A stretch of 64,000 nt of DNA from Gluconacetobacter sacchari (GCF_014174255.1 NZ_JABEQJ010000002.1:62001-126000); one strand, 5' to 3'. Shown: positions 25,401 through 33,087, counted from the stretch's first letter. The notes: generated by a model from the letters alone, not told the origin. Made by a program: numbers and translations.

Positions 25401-27538
25401 TCACCGCCCCAACGACGGTGACGGCGGCGGCGTCGGACGGGATCGATACCTCGGCCGCGCTGGCCGGCATCGGGCCATGGCATGGCTATTCGACGGCCGA
25501 TGCGGGGACGTATGCGACGTGGGCTGAGGGCGTTGCCGCGCCATGGCACCAGATCACGTATCGGGCTGCGCTCACGGTCGATCCTGCCGCGTTGACGATC
25601 GCGGCCGGGAGCGGATTGAGCGTTTACGGACAGCCCGTTTCTGCACCTGGATACACCGTCAGCGGCTTGGTGAACGGCGACTCGGTTACCGGTGCGACGG
25701 TCGTGAACGGAGCTACGTCGGCGTCAAGCGTCGGGCAGTATGCTGTCGATGTGTCCAGGGCGACCGGTCGCGGGCTCGGGAACTATGTCATCGACTATGT
25801 GTCCGGGAACTGGCAGATCACGCCTGCAACGCTGACGGCAACAGCCGGTGACGGGTCGAGCGTTTATGGCCAGATGCCGACTGTGGCCGGTGACGGATTC
25901 ACCTCGAAGGGGCTGGTCAACGGCGACACGATCTCGGGCGTCACCCTGACGACACCAGCGACGAAGACCAGCAGTGTCGGCACGTATGCGATCAATGCAT
26001 CGGATGCGACAGGAACCGGCCTCGGCAATTACGACATCTCGTATGCACCTGGCACGCTGACGATCACACCTGCGCCGCTGACGATCACGGCGGGCAGCGG
26101 GTCGAGCGTGTATGGTCAGGCGCCGGCGACTGCTGGGTTTACGGCGACTGGGCTCGTCAACGGCGATGCTGTCTCCGGAGCAACCCTGACGACGGCGGCG
26201 ACGGCGACATCGAGCGTCGGACAGTATGCAATCAATGCAGCCAACGCGACTGGGACCGGTCTGTCGAACTATGACATCTCCTACGTGCCCGGCACCCTGA
26301 CGATCGATCCGGCGGCGCTGACGGTTGTGGCGAATGACCAGGCGATGACCTACGGCAACGCGCCGTCGCTTGGGAACGCTGCATTCACCGCATCAGGGCT
26401 CGTGAATGGTGACAGCATCAGTGCCGTTGATCTGTCCACGACGGCCACGAAGACCAGCGCTGTCGGGACCTACGGGATCACGGCCGCAAACGCGGTTGGC
26501 CAGGGCCTGTCGAACTATGACATCGCCTATGTGCCCGGCACGCTGACGATCGATCCGGCAGCGTTGACGGTCGCGGCAAATGACCAGACCAGCACCTATG
26601 GCAACGCGCCAGCCCTGGGCACGACGGCCTTCACGGCTTCAGGCTTGGTCAATGGTGATGCGGTTTCTGGCGTCAACCTGGCTACGGCCGCGACCGGGGC
26701 ATCGTCGGTCGGCACGTATGGCATCACCGCGTCCGGAGCAACGGGAACCGGCCTGAGCAACTATACCGTCACCTATGCGCCGGGCACGTTGACGATCGAT
26801 CCGGCAGCGCTGACGGTGACGGCGCTCGACCAGACCAGCACATACGGGCAGGCTCCGGCCTTGGGCACGACGGGCTTCACGGCGCAGGGCCTGGTCAACG
26901 GCGATGCGATCTCCGGGGTCAGGCTGACGACGGCGGCGACAGGAGCGTCCAGTGTCGGCGACTATGTGATCGATGCGTCGTCAGCGACCGGGCACGGGCT
27001 GGGGAATTATGCGATCACCTACCAGGGTGGCACGCTGACTGTCGATCCGGCGACGTTGACGGTGACGGCGGGCAGCGGGAGCAGCGTTTATGGCCGGGCG
27101 TCGGAGTCACCCGGCTATCAGGTCCTGGGGCTCGTGAATGGTGACAGCGTGACATCGGTCGATGTCACGAAGTCGGCGACCATCGAGTCCGGAGTCGGCA
27201 GTTACACGACGACGGCATCCAACGCGACGGGGCAGGGCCTGTCGAACTACACGATCGGTTACCAGAGCGGGACCTGGACGGTGACGCCTGCGCCGCTCGG
27301 CGTGACAGCCAGCGACCAGACCTCGACCTATGGTCAAACTCCACTGTCGCCAACCTCTCCGTCCGTCATTGCGGTCGCGGCCGTCACGCCGACCCTGCCG
27401 CCGGTCACGACGGTCGCGCAGGCACCTGGGGCTGAGGTTCAGCAGGAGAAACTGTCGGTCAGCCCGACCCTCTCGTGCAGTTCGTCGGGCAGCCTCGTGG
27501 GCGAAACCCAGATGACCTGCCAGACGCGCGGACGGTGA
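22403..27538 (+). CDS. Filamentous haemagglutinin-like exoprotein (TpsA) with GLUG and MBG/YDG repeats
   Basis: A 1,711-residue secreted adhesin candidate. The start at 22403 follows GGAG and gives a signal peptide (MFRNSRILTALLLSTALASV, ending near LAG). Residues of about 35-260 are the TPS secretion domain (NPNGIVVGPGG and VVNRGTIRAANGNVVLIGQ are typical). A long GLUG-type region follows, with YAGGLVG and SYATGTV units (about 590-930), then seven MBG/YDG-type repeats of about 81 residues (from about 1,060) and a truncated eighth. The end contains a Cys pair (about 1692 and 1706), as in HMW1-type proteins held on the cell surface. It should be exported by the TpsB at 10632-12398. It is the largest cargo gene. 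Confidence 0.85.
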   Translation: MFRNSRILTALLLSTALASVRASMALAGTLPTGGSFVAGSGQIATSGSAMTINQTSARGVIDWRGFSIGSGNFVQFNNGAGATMNRVTGAQMSQIDGKLGATGSVFLINPNGIVVGPGGQVVTNGSFVASSRDISDGQFMAGGSMTASGRSSSAVVNRGTIRAANGNVVLIGQSVTNEGVIVTGHRTAAMVAADSVVLSETGGPSGIYVAAGSTGRGDVTNAGRIQAAAVELASAHGNVYALGGNHTGAIQATGTREVDGEVYLTAADGTVDVGGRITAHNTDGSGGQIVANGHDVAVAAGAVMDAGSTVAGRAGGTILVGTSGHGQNLAQTVKLADGASLTAGGKGAGLIETSGHHVSTGALTVDAGRGGTWLTDPDDLTIDSAAAGTIQTALNAGTNVSEQTTATGTSGAGSVAAGNGDINVNAPISWTGGATLTLDAYRNLNVSAPITVQTGGGVVIQTGGDDIFNPGGSLTYATSGSGSLSVNGSPYALVWDRAGLESIGTAGTISGNYALAKDVDLGNVAFTPIAHTGNFGGTFDGLGHSVDNLLVNDTTHALDGLFGAVSGTIANVTVSGLIDGRGGPSAYAGGIAGQNNGLIRDSHSSATVYGYYVGGLSGGSASGTGRIERSTASGDVYALDGSPYAGGLAGYAASVTDSSASGNVTTTSSGWTYAGGLVGEVTGAISGSFATGNVTAPGSNERVGGLVGLTNGAISDSYATGTISAGKDAYAGGLVGQSSGDVTSSYATGTVTAGDESYAGGLAGIVRAVTDGRASGNVTGGEDSTVGGLVGKSSGLISDAIAVGNVTAGTYGSAGGLAGENIGGISNSYATGTVTASGAADGAGYAGGLVGDNEAAVSDAYATGAVTGLVNADIGGLVGKAGGGMSGTLSDVYATGALTGQAGQIGGVIGKMSGQPTITDAYFDTTTTGATASVGVTDSGVTASGITGLTTEQFANGSATLAGGSSVWVSGAPYQVLAALPYIVVTGSPGAHETYGSASVTAPTTVTAAASDGIDTSAALAGIGPWHGYSTADAGTYATWAEGVAAPWHQITYRAALTVDPAALTIAAGSGLSVYGQPVSAPGYTVSGLVNGDSVTGATVVNGATSASSVGQYAVDVSRATGRGLGNYVIDYVSGNWQITPATLTATAGDGSSVYGQMPTVAGDGFTSKGLVNGDTISGVTLTTPATKTSSVGTYAINASDATGTGLGNYDISYAPGTLTITPAPLTITAGSGSSVYGQAPATAGFTATGLVNGDAVSGATLTTAATATSSVGQYAINAANATGTGLSNYDISYVPGTLTIDPAALTVVANDQAMTYGNAPSLGNAAFTASGLVNGDSISAVDLSTTATKTSAVGTYGITAANAVGQGLSNYDIAYVPGTLTIDPAALTVAANDQTSTYGNAPALGTTAFTASGLVNGDAVSGVNLATAATGASSVGTYGITASGATGTGLSNYTVTYAPGTLTIDPAALTVTALDQTSTYGQAPALGTTGFTAQGLVNGDAISGVRLTTAATGASSVGDYVIDASSATGHGLGNYAITYQGGTLTVDPATLTVTAGSGSSVYGRASESPGYQVLGLVNGDSVTSVDVTKSATIESGVGSYTTTASNATGQGLSNYTIGYQSGTWTVTPAPLGVTASDQTSTYGQTPLSPTSPSVIAVAAVTPTLPPVTTVAQAPGAEVQQEKLSVSPTLSCSSSGSLVGETQMTCQTRGR
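25588..27350 (+). repeat. Seven tandem MBG/YDG-type coding repeats plus a partial eighth
   Basis: Inside the exoprotein gene, units of about 243 bp begin with a sequence coding for (A/P)LT(I/V).A.(D/G)(Q/S)..YG and contain GLVNGD and (T/Q)GL(S/G)NY. Units 4 to 6 (AND/ALDQTSTYG type) resemble each other most. The eighth unit stops after its first 18 residues and runs into the Pro-rich C-terminus. Confidence 0.8.
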
Positions 27539-27543
27539 CACGC

Positions 27544-27711
27544 TGCGACCAATGGTCGCATGACGAAGGGGGCATCCTGGCGACGGGGTGCCCCTTTTCC
27601 GTTCGCCGATCGCCATCGCTTGCCCTGGGGTGCGACCAATGGTCGCGTGGTCGATGACGATATGGGCTGGGGGCTGGCTCTGGATCGGGGCCGTTACGCG
27701 ACCATTGGTCG
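27544..27711. repeat. Three GCGACCAATGGTCGC palindromes
   Basis: TGCGACCAATGGTCGCA (27544-27560) is a perfect palindrome around a central A. The same core recurs at 27631-27646 and, as GCGACCATTGGTCG, at 27698-27711. They look like binding sites of a dimeric regulator. Confidence 0.6.
27566..27598 (+). terminator. Rho-independent terminator of the exoprotein gene
   Basis: GGGGCA (27569-27574) pairs with TGCCCC (27589-27594), followed by TTTTCC, 30 bp after the stop codon. Confidence 0.6.
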
Positions 27712-27849
27712 GGGGAGCGGGCGGATGTTTCCGTTCGGGATGCCTCCGGCGGGGAGAGCGAGAGGGCTCTCGGGATGCCCGGCTGCCGCCGGGGTGGCGG
27801 TCACGGCGCATCCGTCTGACCGTCCTCACCATCATCGAGCGACACAAAG

Positions 27850-27878
27850 GAAAAGGCGACCCGCAAGAGCCGCCTTCT
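27850..27878 (-). terminator. Rho-independent terminator of the regulator gene
   Basis: On the minus strand AAGGCG and CGCCTT pair around a 12-base loop and are followed by TTTTCC, about 20 bp after the stop of the gene 27898-28794. Confidence 0.5.
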
Positions 27879-27897
27879 GTCCTCTCCCTGGATTTGT

Positions 27898-28794
27898 TCA
27901 GGATGCGCGCTCCATGCGGATAAATGCATCTCTCCAGTGCGGAATCCCCATAAGGATAGCCGACAGGCCCCTCACAACCAGATCATCATCCCTGCGGATG
28001 GACCAAACGTCATACTCGCCGCCACTCAGGACCGGCATTTCGCGACCGGGTGCCGCCGCAACCCATCTCTCCGCCCGCGCCGTCGCGATGGTGTTGACAG
28101 TCTGCTTCAGATCGGCCGGCTGGACGTAGCATATCCCCACCGCGATGACGTCACGCGGGCGAGGCGGCCAGCATCCATAGATGCCACCCGTCGGGACTGA
28201 CTCGTCGTAGATTTCTGCATAGAGATCGTTCGCACGCCAGGCCGACCAATCGGACCAGATCGGGTCGGATGGTGCCGGGATCGCGTTTACCGCGCGCCGC
28301 ACTGCCTTTATTCGCGCTGGAGTGAGTCCCGGCCATACGCTCAGTTGGCGCGCGAGCTTCGGCGGCAAGGACTCTCTGAGGTTCTCGTTATCGACTATCA
28401 GAGTCATCGTGTGCTTGATGATCCGGCTCGGGTCTGATCGCCAGCCATCCTCGTCGAACCTGAGTCCAACGTCGTAATACTCTCCGTAAGAACGGCGCCA
28501 TTCGGCTTCATCTTTCCAAATCGGAGCGTCCACGGGCGGCAGGATACCAACGATCGCCTCGGCGATGAACTGGCTGACGCCTGCCATGCAGGCGATGCTT
28601 TCGATTACATCGACTTCGGCGAGATGATCGAACGTCCGGCGGGGCATCTGGTGCTTGCCGGATTCCCACCGTTTCCATGTTGAAAGATTGACGCCTGCGA
28701 GACCTGCGGCCTGAGCCTGAGTCTTGCCCATCTCGGCGCGCAGATGGCGAATTTCGTCCGGGGTGACCGGAGAACGATTATGAGAGATATCCAT
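27898..28794 (-). CDS. XRE-type regulator with large C-terminal domain
   Basis: A 298-residue protein. A helix-turn-helix at about residues 13-60 (LRAEMGKTQAQAAGLAGVN, then STWKRWESGKHQMP) is of the type seen in plasmid and phage XRE proteins. The remaining 230 residues have several Trp-rich segments (PIWKDEAEWRR, PIWSDWSAWRA) and no recognised domain. They may sense a ligand or protein. Upstream, three GCTAGGG direct repeats and a seven-base-arm inverted repeat (28821-28867) probably form its operator. A related HTH (STWKRWESG versus TSWRRWEGG) occurs in the small gene 34256-34462. Confidence 0.65.
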   Translation of the reverse strand: MDISHNRSPVTPDEIRHLRAEMGKTQAQAAGLAGVNLSTWKRWESGKHQMPRRTFDHLAEVDVIESIACMAGVSQFIAEAIVGILPPVDAPIWKDEAEWRRSYGEYYDVGLRFDEDGWRSDPSRIIKHTMTLIVDNENLRESLPPKLARQLSVWPGLTPARIKAVRRAVNAIPAPSDPIWSDWSAWRANDLYAEIYDESVPTGGIYGCWPPRPRDVIAVGICYVQPADLKQTVNTIATARAERWVAAAPGREMPVLSGGEYDVWSIRRDDDLVVRGLSAILMGIPHWRDAFIRMERAS

Positions 28795-29700
28795 AGTGAA
28801 TCTCCAGATTTCGGGAGCGGCTAGGGTCAGTCGCTAGGGGCAGCTAGGGTCGGTGGCATCTGCCACCTGCCATCATCGATATGGGGCGATTGCCACCATG
28901 GTCAAGAAAGAAATATCAAAAAAACTAGAAATAATAAGGAGGTAAACATGTTTACCGTGGAGAAATATTGCCTCGGTATTTAGGATTCTGCGATGATGAC
29001 ATGCTGCGACCTGTCGATGACATGACGTTGACGGGGTGTGTCATGGGGATGACTTGGCCCCAGTGCGTCGCTCCTGGCTGCACCATCCTGGAGCGGTTAG
29101 CTGTCCCCGACATCGCCAATCGACATTTAGTGCGCCCAGAATGCGTCGGCCTTACGTGAATATTATGTTGTTATCGAGACGAATGCCGATTTCAGCATGA
29201 TGGCGGCGCGGTCCGGGACGACGAATGCTCCGGAGCCACGCGCCCCGGCGGCAGCCGGGCATACCGTCGCCTCCCTTCGAGGCCCCCTTCGCCTACCGCG
29301 TAACGGCCGGACTCCCAGCGACGATTCGCACGATTCCCCGATTCCGGTGCTCTCTGTCCTCCAGCCGACCATTCGGGAGCGACGTGCTTAATGATCCACG
29401 CTATTCCGCCGTGGCCGCCCATGAGACCCGTTTGCCGTCGCCGGGCAATTAGGCAGCAGGCGAATAGGCCCCCTCCAGGAGAAAATGATCGACCTGCGGG
29501 CAGAGGCGCGGCAACGGATTCTCGATGATTCCGCCGAGCTATTGCGGAATTCCGGGCCAGATCAAGCGGCCGGCAGAAAATCGGTGCGCGATTTATGAAA
29601 TATGCCGCCAGATAGATTATAGAATAGGGCTTGTGCAATCGCACCGGTGCCCCGGCCGCATGACCGGCCGGGGCTCACTTGCAACGATGGATTGAACATC
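28795..29700. other. Gene-poor intergenic region
   Basis: About 900 bp between the divergent regulator and antirepressor genes. The left 70 bp holds the GCTAGGG repeats and inverted repeat. A reversed copy of the dispersed CCCGGC..GCCGGG repeat lies at 29242-29262, followed by GAGGCCCCCTTCG. The small ORFs here, including one of 150 codons on the minus strand, lack ribosome-binding sites and overlap the repeat, so I do not annotate them. Confidence 0.5.
28820..28867. promoter_or_regulatory. GCTAGGG repeats and GGTGGCA-TC-TGCCACC inverted repeat
   Basis: GCTAGGGTC-type elements occur at 28820, 28833 and 28843. They are followed by GGTGGCATCTGCCACC (28852-28867), a seven-base inverted repeat with a two-base centre; a further TGCCACC lies at 28890. 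They lie 26-73 bp upstream of the regulator start at 28794 and are the likely operator. Confidence 0.5.
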
Positions 29701-30672
29701 ATGCAAGCCGACCTTTTTAACACGCCAGATCGCAACCCCTCAAATTCCGGGCTGACCGCTTTCGATTTCGAGGGGGTTCCCGTCCGCGTCACCGATATCC
29801 ATGGAGAGGCATGGTGGCTGCTGACGGATGTGTGCCGGGTGCTGGAGATCAGCAACACAGGGAACGCCTCCGCGCGGCTTGATGGCGACCAGAAGTCCAC
29901 TATCCGTATTGCGGACAGTGGCAATCTCAACGCCGATCGCGTCATCGTCAACGAATCTGGCCTCTATTCACTCGTGTTTGCCAGCCGCAAGCCGGCGGCC
30001 CAGCGGTTCAGGAAATGGGTCGCGTCGGACGTGTTGCCAGCGATCCGGAGGACCGGCTCCTACCATCTCAACCCGGCCCCGGAGCCAGCACGAGCCCGCC
30101 AGATGACCATGGCCGAGATGACCCTGGCCGTGATCGGCAACCTGCAAGGCCAGGTCGCAGAACAGGCGGCCACGATCCATGCCCAAAACGCCCTGCTCAA
30201 TGCGAACATGCCGAAAGCGGCGGTCTATGACCGGATCGCCGACGCGGACGGGAGCATGTGCATCTCAGACGCTGCGAAAACGCTCGGCATCGGCCCACAG
30301 GCGCTGTTCCGGTGGATGTCCGCGAATGCCTGGATATTCAAGCGCGGACGCGGCGCCTCATGGCTCGGCCGTGAGGAAAAGGCGGAGAATGGCACAGGCT
30401 ACCTGACGCATATCGCGACGACTGTCCTGCGTCCTGACGGCCGCGAGATCGTAACGAAGCAGGTCCGGGTGACGGCGAAGGGACTGGCCCGGCTGGCCCG
30501 ACTGGTGCCTGGTGCGCGGAGCCACGCTGCGCCTGTCGCGGTGGCCTCGGAACGGGTCCAGCATGGAGGGTATTTCCATGGTCGCCGCCGGAGTGTCCAT
30601 GCGGGCATGGACCCGGACGATATCGACGCCCTGGGCCGGCACGACGGCGCTCCGCCGCTCTGGCTCAACTGA
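29701..30672 (+). CDS. BRO/KilAC antirepressor-like protein
   Basis: A 323-residue protein. Residues of about 15-110 form a BRO-N domain (FEGVPVRVTDIHGEAWWLLT, then a VNESGLYSLVFASRKPAAQ segment and FRKWVASDVLPAIRRTG, all typical). About 125-160 is a helical linker, and about 175-265 is a KilAC-like domain (AAKTLGIGPQALFRWMSANA and VTAKGLARLARLVPG). Such proteins are DNA-binding antirepressors of phages and mobile elements. The ATG at 29701 is chosen over 29647 by domain boundary; no strong ribosome-binding site decides. A clear terminator follows at 30693-30718. Confidence 0.8.
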   Translation: MQADLFNTPDRNPSNSGLTAFDFEGVPVRVTDIHGEAWWLLTDVCRVLEISNTGNASARLDGDQKSTIRIADSGNLNADRVIVNESGLYSLVFASRKPAAQRFRKWVASDVLPAIRRTGSYHLNPAPEPARARQMTMAEMTLAVIGNLQGQVAEQAATIHAQNALLNANMPKAAVYDRIADADGSMCISDAAKTLGIGPQALFRWMSANAWIFKRGRGASWLGREEKAENGTGYLTHIATTVLRPDGREIVTKQVRVTAKGLARLARLVPGARSHAAPVAVASERVQHGGYFHGRRRSVHAGMDPDDIDALGRHDGAPPLWLN

Positions 30673-30692
30673 TCCACCATCTCAATAAGTTA

Positions 30693-30718
30693 GGCCCCGG
30701 CGATAAACCGGGGCCTTT
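30693..30718 (+). terminator. Rho-independent terminator
   Basis: GGCCCCGG (30693-30700) pairs with CCGGGGCC (30708-30715), followed by TTTCC and an AT-rich stretch. It ends the antirepressor transcript just before the convergent gene at 30724. Confidence 0.7.
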
Positions 30719-30723
30719 CCATT

Positions 30724-31239
30724 TTATAGAGACCGCCCGTCGGTCTTTGATTCTGATCCAGAGCGAGTCTGGTGCTTCGTGTAGGACCGGTCCGCCGCCG
30801 CGATCTGCTTGTCGAGCGGCGTCTGGTCTGCCGCCCGCACCCTAGACGGGGATGCTGAGGTTGGCGGCCCGGAAACCTTGTTGGGGGTGGCCATGGGACC
30901 AGCCTTCGGTGCCGGCTTCAACGGCGGCGGCTTGTTGATCGGCGCCAGCTTTTTCGGAGGCAAGGGTGGCGGTGGTTTCGGTGCCGGACCAGGTGGTGGC
31001 GGCTTGATGCTGGGCTCATCTGGAAGCGGAATTTCCGGCTCGCCCTTGTGTGTGACCGCTGGGGTAACCTCTTGTTTATGCGGGTCGTTACCATGCTGGT
31101 CGCATGGGCTCTTCGTCGCCGGGCTGCTGATGTTCGATTGTGTCTGCTTCTGGACCTCCGCGCCGGCTGCGTCCGCCATCGAGGACGGGACGGCCCTGAT
31201 CGCGGACACAAACGACAGCAACGATGACATTATCGACAT
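30724..31239 (-). CDS. Proline-rich protein with the shared C-terminal tail
   Basis: A 171-residue protein. The N-terminus (about 1-22) is mildly hydrophobic. The middle (about 70-125) is a Pro/Lys repeat region, and the C-terminus carries PLDKQIAAADRSYTKHQ (about 141-157), the tail also seen in the neighbour 31230-32684 and in 3565-4656 and 4750-5376. GGAGAAG lies six bases before the ATG. It overlaps the end of the primase-like gene by 10 bp, so the two are co-translated, and the overlap joins two proteins with the same tail. The long Pro-rich spacer suggests an extended molecule that exposes the tail. Confidence 0.6.
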   Translation of the reverse strand: MSIMSSLLSFVSAIRAVPSSMADAAGAEVQKQTQSNISSPATKSPCDQHGNDPHKQEVTPAVTHKGEPEIPLPDEPSIKPPPPGPAPKPPPPLPPKKLAPINKPPPLKPAPKAGPMATPNKVSGPPTSASPSRVRAADQTPLDKQIAAADRSYTKHQTRSGSESKTDGRSL

Positions 31240-32684
31240 TGTGGCTTCTCCGCCGTTTTCTGTGCGTTTTCAGCCTGATGCCGCGCATACGACCGGTCCG
31301 ATGACGCGATCTGTCGCTCCAGGGGCGTGGGTCGTGCCGGCGAGACCATGTTCCGGGCCGGCAGCACGCCACCGCGCGGTGGCAAGGTCGCCCTCGGCGC
31401 CGGCTGATCCGATGCACATCCAGGCCGCTCGACCGGCGCCGAGGTGATCGCTCGCGATGGCGGGCTTGGGGCCGGACCGGATGCGACCATGGTCTTGACC
31501 GGGGGGACGCCACCGCGCGGGGGCAGGACCGTCCTTGGTGGCGGTTGATCCGGATCGCGGCTGGCGCGCTCGGCCATGTGCTGGGCTATGGCATCACGAC
31601 GGGCCTCGATATTACCAACGACATCCGATGCGCAGAATTTGAGTGCATCCCTCATCGTCTTCTCACAAAAGACGCTCTCTGCATGCGTGATCTCGATGAA
31701 TGGGAATTCGACTGACCACGCCTTACCTTCCACGTCGCGCGCGTGCTTGGGCTTCATGTTTCGATACCCGGCCAGGCGTATTCCATGGCGCAGTCCGCTG
31801 ATGCGCGGATCGCCGTGTTTCTGGTTCAGGTCTGTAAAAAACTGGTTCAGGCCACGACGATCGAACATCTGATCATCAGTTCCGCTGGTGACGCCCTGGC
31901 GCCGGAACGGTTCTTTCGGCACTCGGAAAATGATCTGGTGACTGTTCCATGATGTTTGCAATGCGAGGCATGGTTTGTAGCCAGCCTCAATCCACGATTT
32001 CACCGGCAACTCAGTATCCGATCCGGTGATGGGTCGGGCATCGTCGATCAAGACATAGAACGCATGGTTGTCCATCGGCGTGATCAGGACGTTCATGCCC
32101 TCACTGTTCTTCTTTCGTAAGAGGCCGACCGAGTTCTGGATGTCTTTGGTGTTGAAGAACTTCTCGCGTTTCTCGCCGTTTTCGGTGCGCTTGCCGACGA
32201 GATAGCCGAACTTCGTCTTCATCTTTCCGGGCTTGTCTTCCCGATCCGACGCCGCATTTTCCAGGTCGGATTCTGTTACGGTGTCGGTTTCGGCATTAGC
32301 CTGGATCGTTTCGTCCGCCTGCTTGAACATCAAGGTGAGCCTGGCCTCGCTGCACCCCAGCGCGTCCATCTGCTGTTTGACCAGCTTGTTGATGACCGCT
32401 TCGGAGCCGAACAGGTCGCGGCTCATCTCGCCTTTGCCGACATTCCGTTCGTGCGTTCGATCATCTCCAAGATTCTCGTGGAGCCAGCCAAGCGACTGAT
32501 TGTAATCGCATTTCCGTGCCCACATGACCGCATCGATAGCGTTGTCGGCCGGCCGCAGGTCGCCGACGCGCTTCGGGAGAGGGGCCGATATCGACAGGTC
32601 ACCGGCCGCAATCAGAGCGGCATGGACGCCGGCAGGATCGAGCCGGCGCAAGCGGGCGACTTCTTCAGGGGTGAGATCGGCCAT
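31230..32684 (-). CDS. RepB-type primase-like protein with the shared C-terminal tail
   Basis: A 484-residue protein. The ATG at 32684 has TGGAG nine bases upstream; the frame is open to 33032 but overlaps the gene at 32707-33087. Residues of about 190-345 resemble RepB-type archaeo-eukaryotic primase domains: FYVLIDDA with its acidic pair, then LQTSWNSHQIIFRV and GLRHGIRLAGYRNMKPKH. Such primases start plasmid replication. After a Pro-rich linker with two copies of LPPRGGV the protein ends in PLERQIASSDRSYARHQ (about 454-470). With the helicase at 36432-39107 and the iteron-like arrays it would form a replication module. Confidence 0.65.
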   Translation of the reverse strand: MADLTPEEVARLRRLDPAGVHAALIAAGDLSISAPLPKRVGDLRPADNAIDAVMWARKCDYNQSLGWLHENLGDDRTHERNVGKGEMSRDLFGSEAVINKLVKQQMDALGCSEARLTLMFKQADETIQANAETDTVTESDLENAASDREDKPGKMKTKFGYLVGKRTENGEKREKFFNTKDIQNSVGLLRKKNSEGMNVLITPMDNHAFYVLIDDARPITGSDTELPVKSWIEAGYKPCLALQTSWNSHQIIFRVPKEPFRRQGVTSGTDDQMFDRRGLNQFFTDLNQKHGDPRISGLRHGIRLAGYRNMKPKHARDVEGKAWSVEFPFIEITHAESVFCEKTMRDALKFCASDVVGNIEARRDAIAQHMAERASRDPDQPPPRTVLPPRGGVPPVKTMVASGPAPSPPSRAITSAPVERPGCASDQPAPRATLPPRGGVLPARNMVSPARPTPLERQIASSDRSYARHQAENAQKTAEKPQCR

Positions 32685-32706
32685 GACGATTCTCCAGGCG
32701 CGTCGG

Positions 32707-33087
32707 TCAGGTGGTCGCGGGCACGGGCGGGCTGGGCACACGGTCGCGATAGAGATGTCCCAGCGGATATGCATTGATTCTATCATGGATTCTGGAGAGG
32801 ACGGACCAGACGACCCTCTCGGACGGGCCGGACCATGTGCCGGCCAGCGCGTCATACGTGACAGGCCGATCGCGGGGAAACGTAATGCCGGCCATGTGTT
32901 GGTTCGTCGAACGAAAATGGACGCGGCATACGAGCCAGTCGCGGGCGTCGTCGTAGAGAATGAAGCCATCATCTGACTCAGGCTCCGACTGGCGCCATGC
33001 ACGGTCGGACGGAACTTGCTCGATCTCGCCATCAGCCTCGCGCATCAAGAAAACGTCCAGGTCCGGATCGAGTTTGCGGGCGATCAT
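32707..33087 (-). CDS. Hypothetical protein, paralog of the upstream gene
   Basis: A 126-residue acidic protein. Its second half (HMAGITFPRDRPVTYDALAG, then a W-S segment and a V-x-S-R-I helix) aligns with the upstream gene 33084-33440 (MLAGIDFHDLPSVHYDALRD). The two are diverged tandem duplicates. Its start overlaps the stop of that gene as ATGA, with GGAGA upstream, so translation is coupled. Function unknown; it is in the same run of genes as the primase-like protein. Confidence 0.55.
   Translation of the reverse strand: MIARKLDPDLDVFLMREADGEIEQVPSDRAWRQSEPESDDGFILYDDARDWLVCRVHFRSTNQHMAGITFPRDRPVTYDALAGTWSGPSERVVWSVLSRIHDRINAYPLGHLYRDRVPSPPVPATT

Larger units (their letters stand above)
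27539..27897. other. Intergenic region with terminators and TGGTCGCA palindromes
   Basis: A 359-bp convergent region between the exoprotein gene and the minus-strand regulator gene. It contains three copies of a GCGACCAATGGTCGC palindrome, a terminator for each flanking gene and one copy of the CCCGGCtgccGCCGGG dispersed repeat (27772-27800). Confidence 0.6.

Noticed and set aside
29192-29644. Minus-strand ORF of 150 codons
   Set aside because: It overlaps a dispersed intergenic repeat, has no ribosome-binding site and no protein-like hydrophobic pattern.
29701-30672. Prophage, based on the BRO/KilAC antirepressor-like gene
   Set aside because: No capsid, tail, portal or terminase gene is visible. 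Such antirepressors are also found on plasmids and integrative elements.
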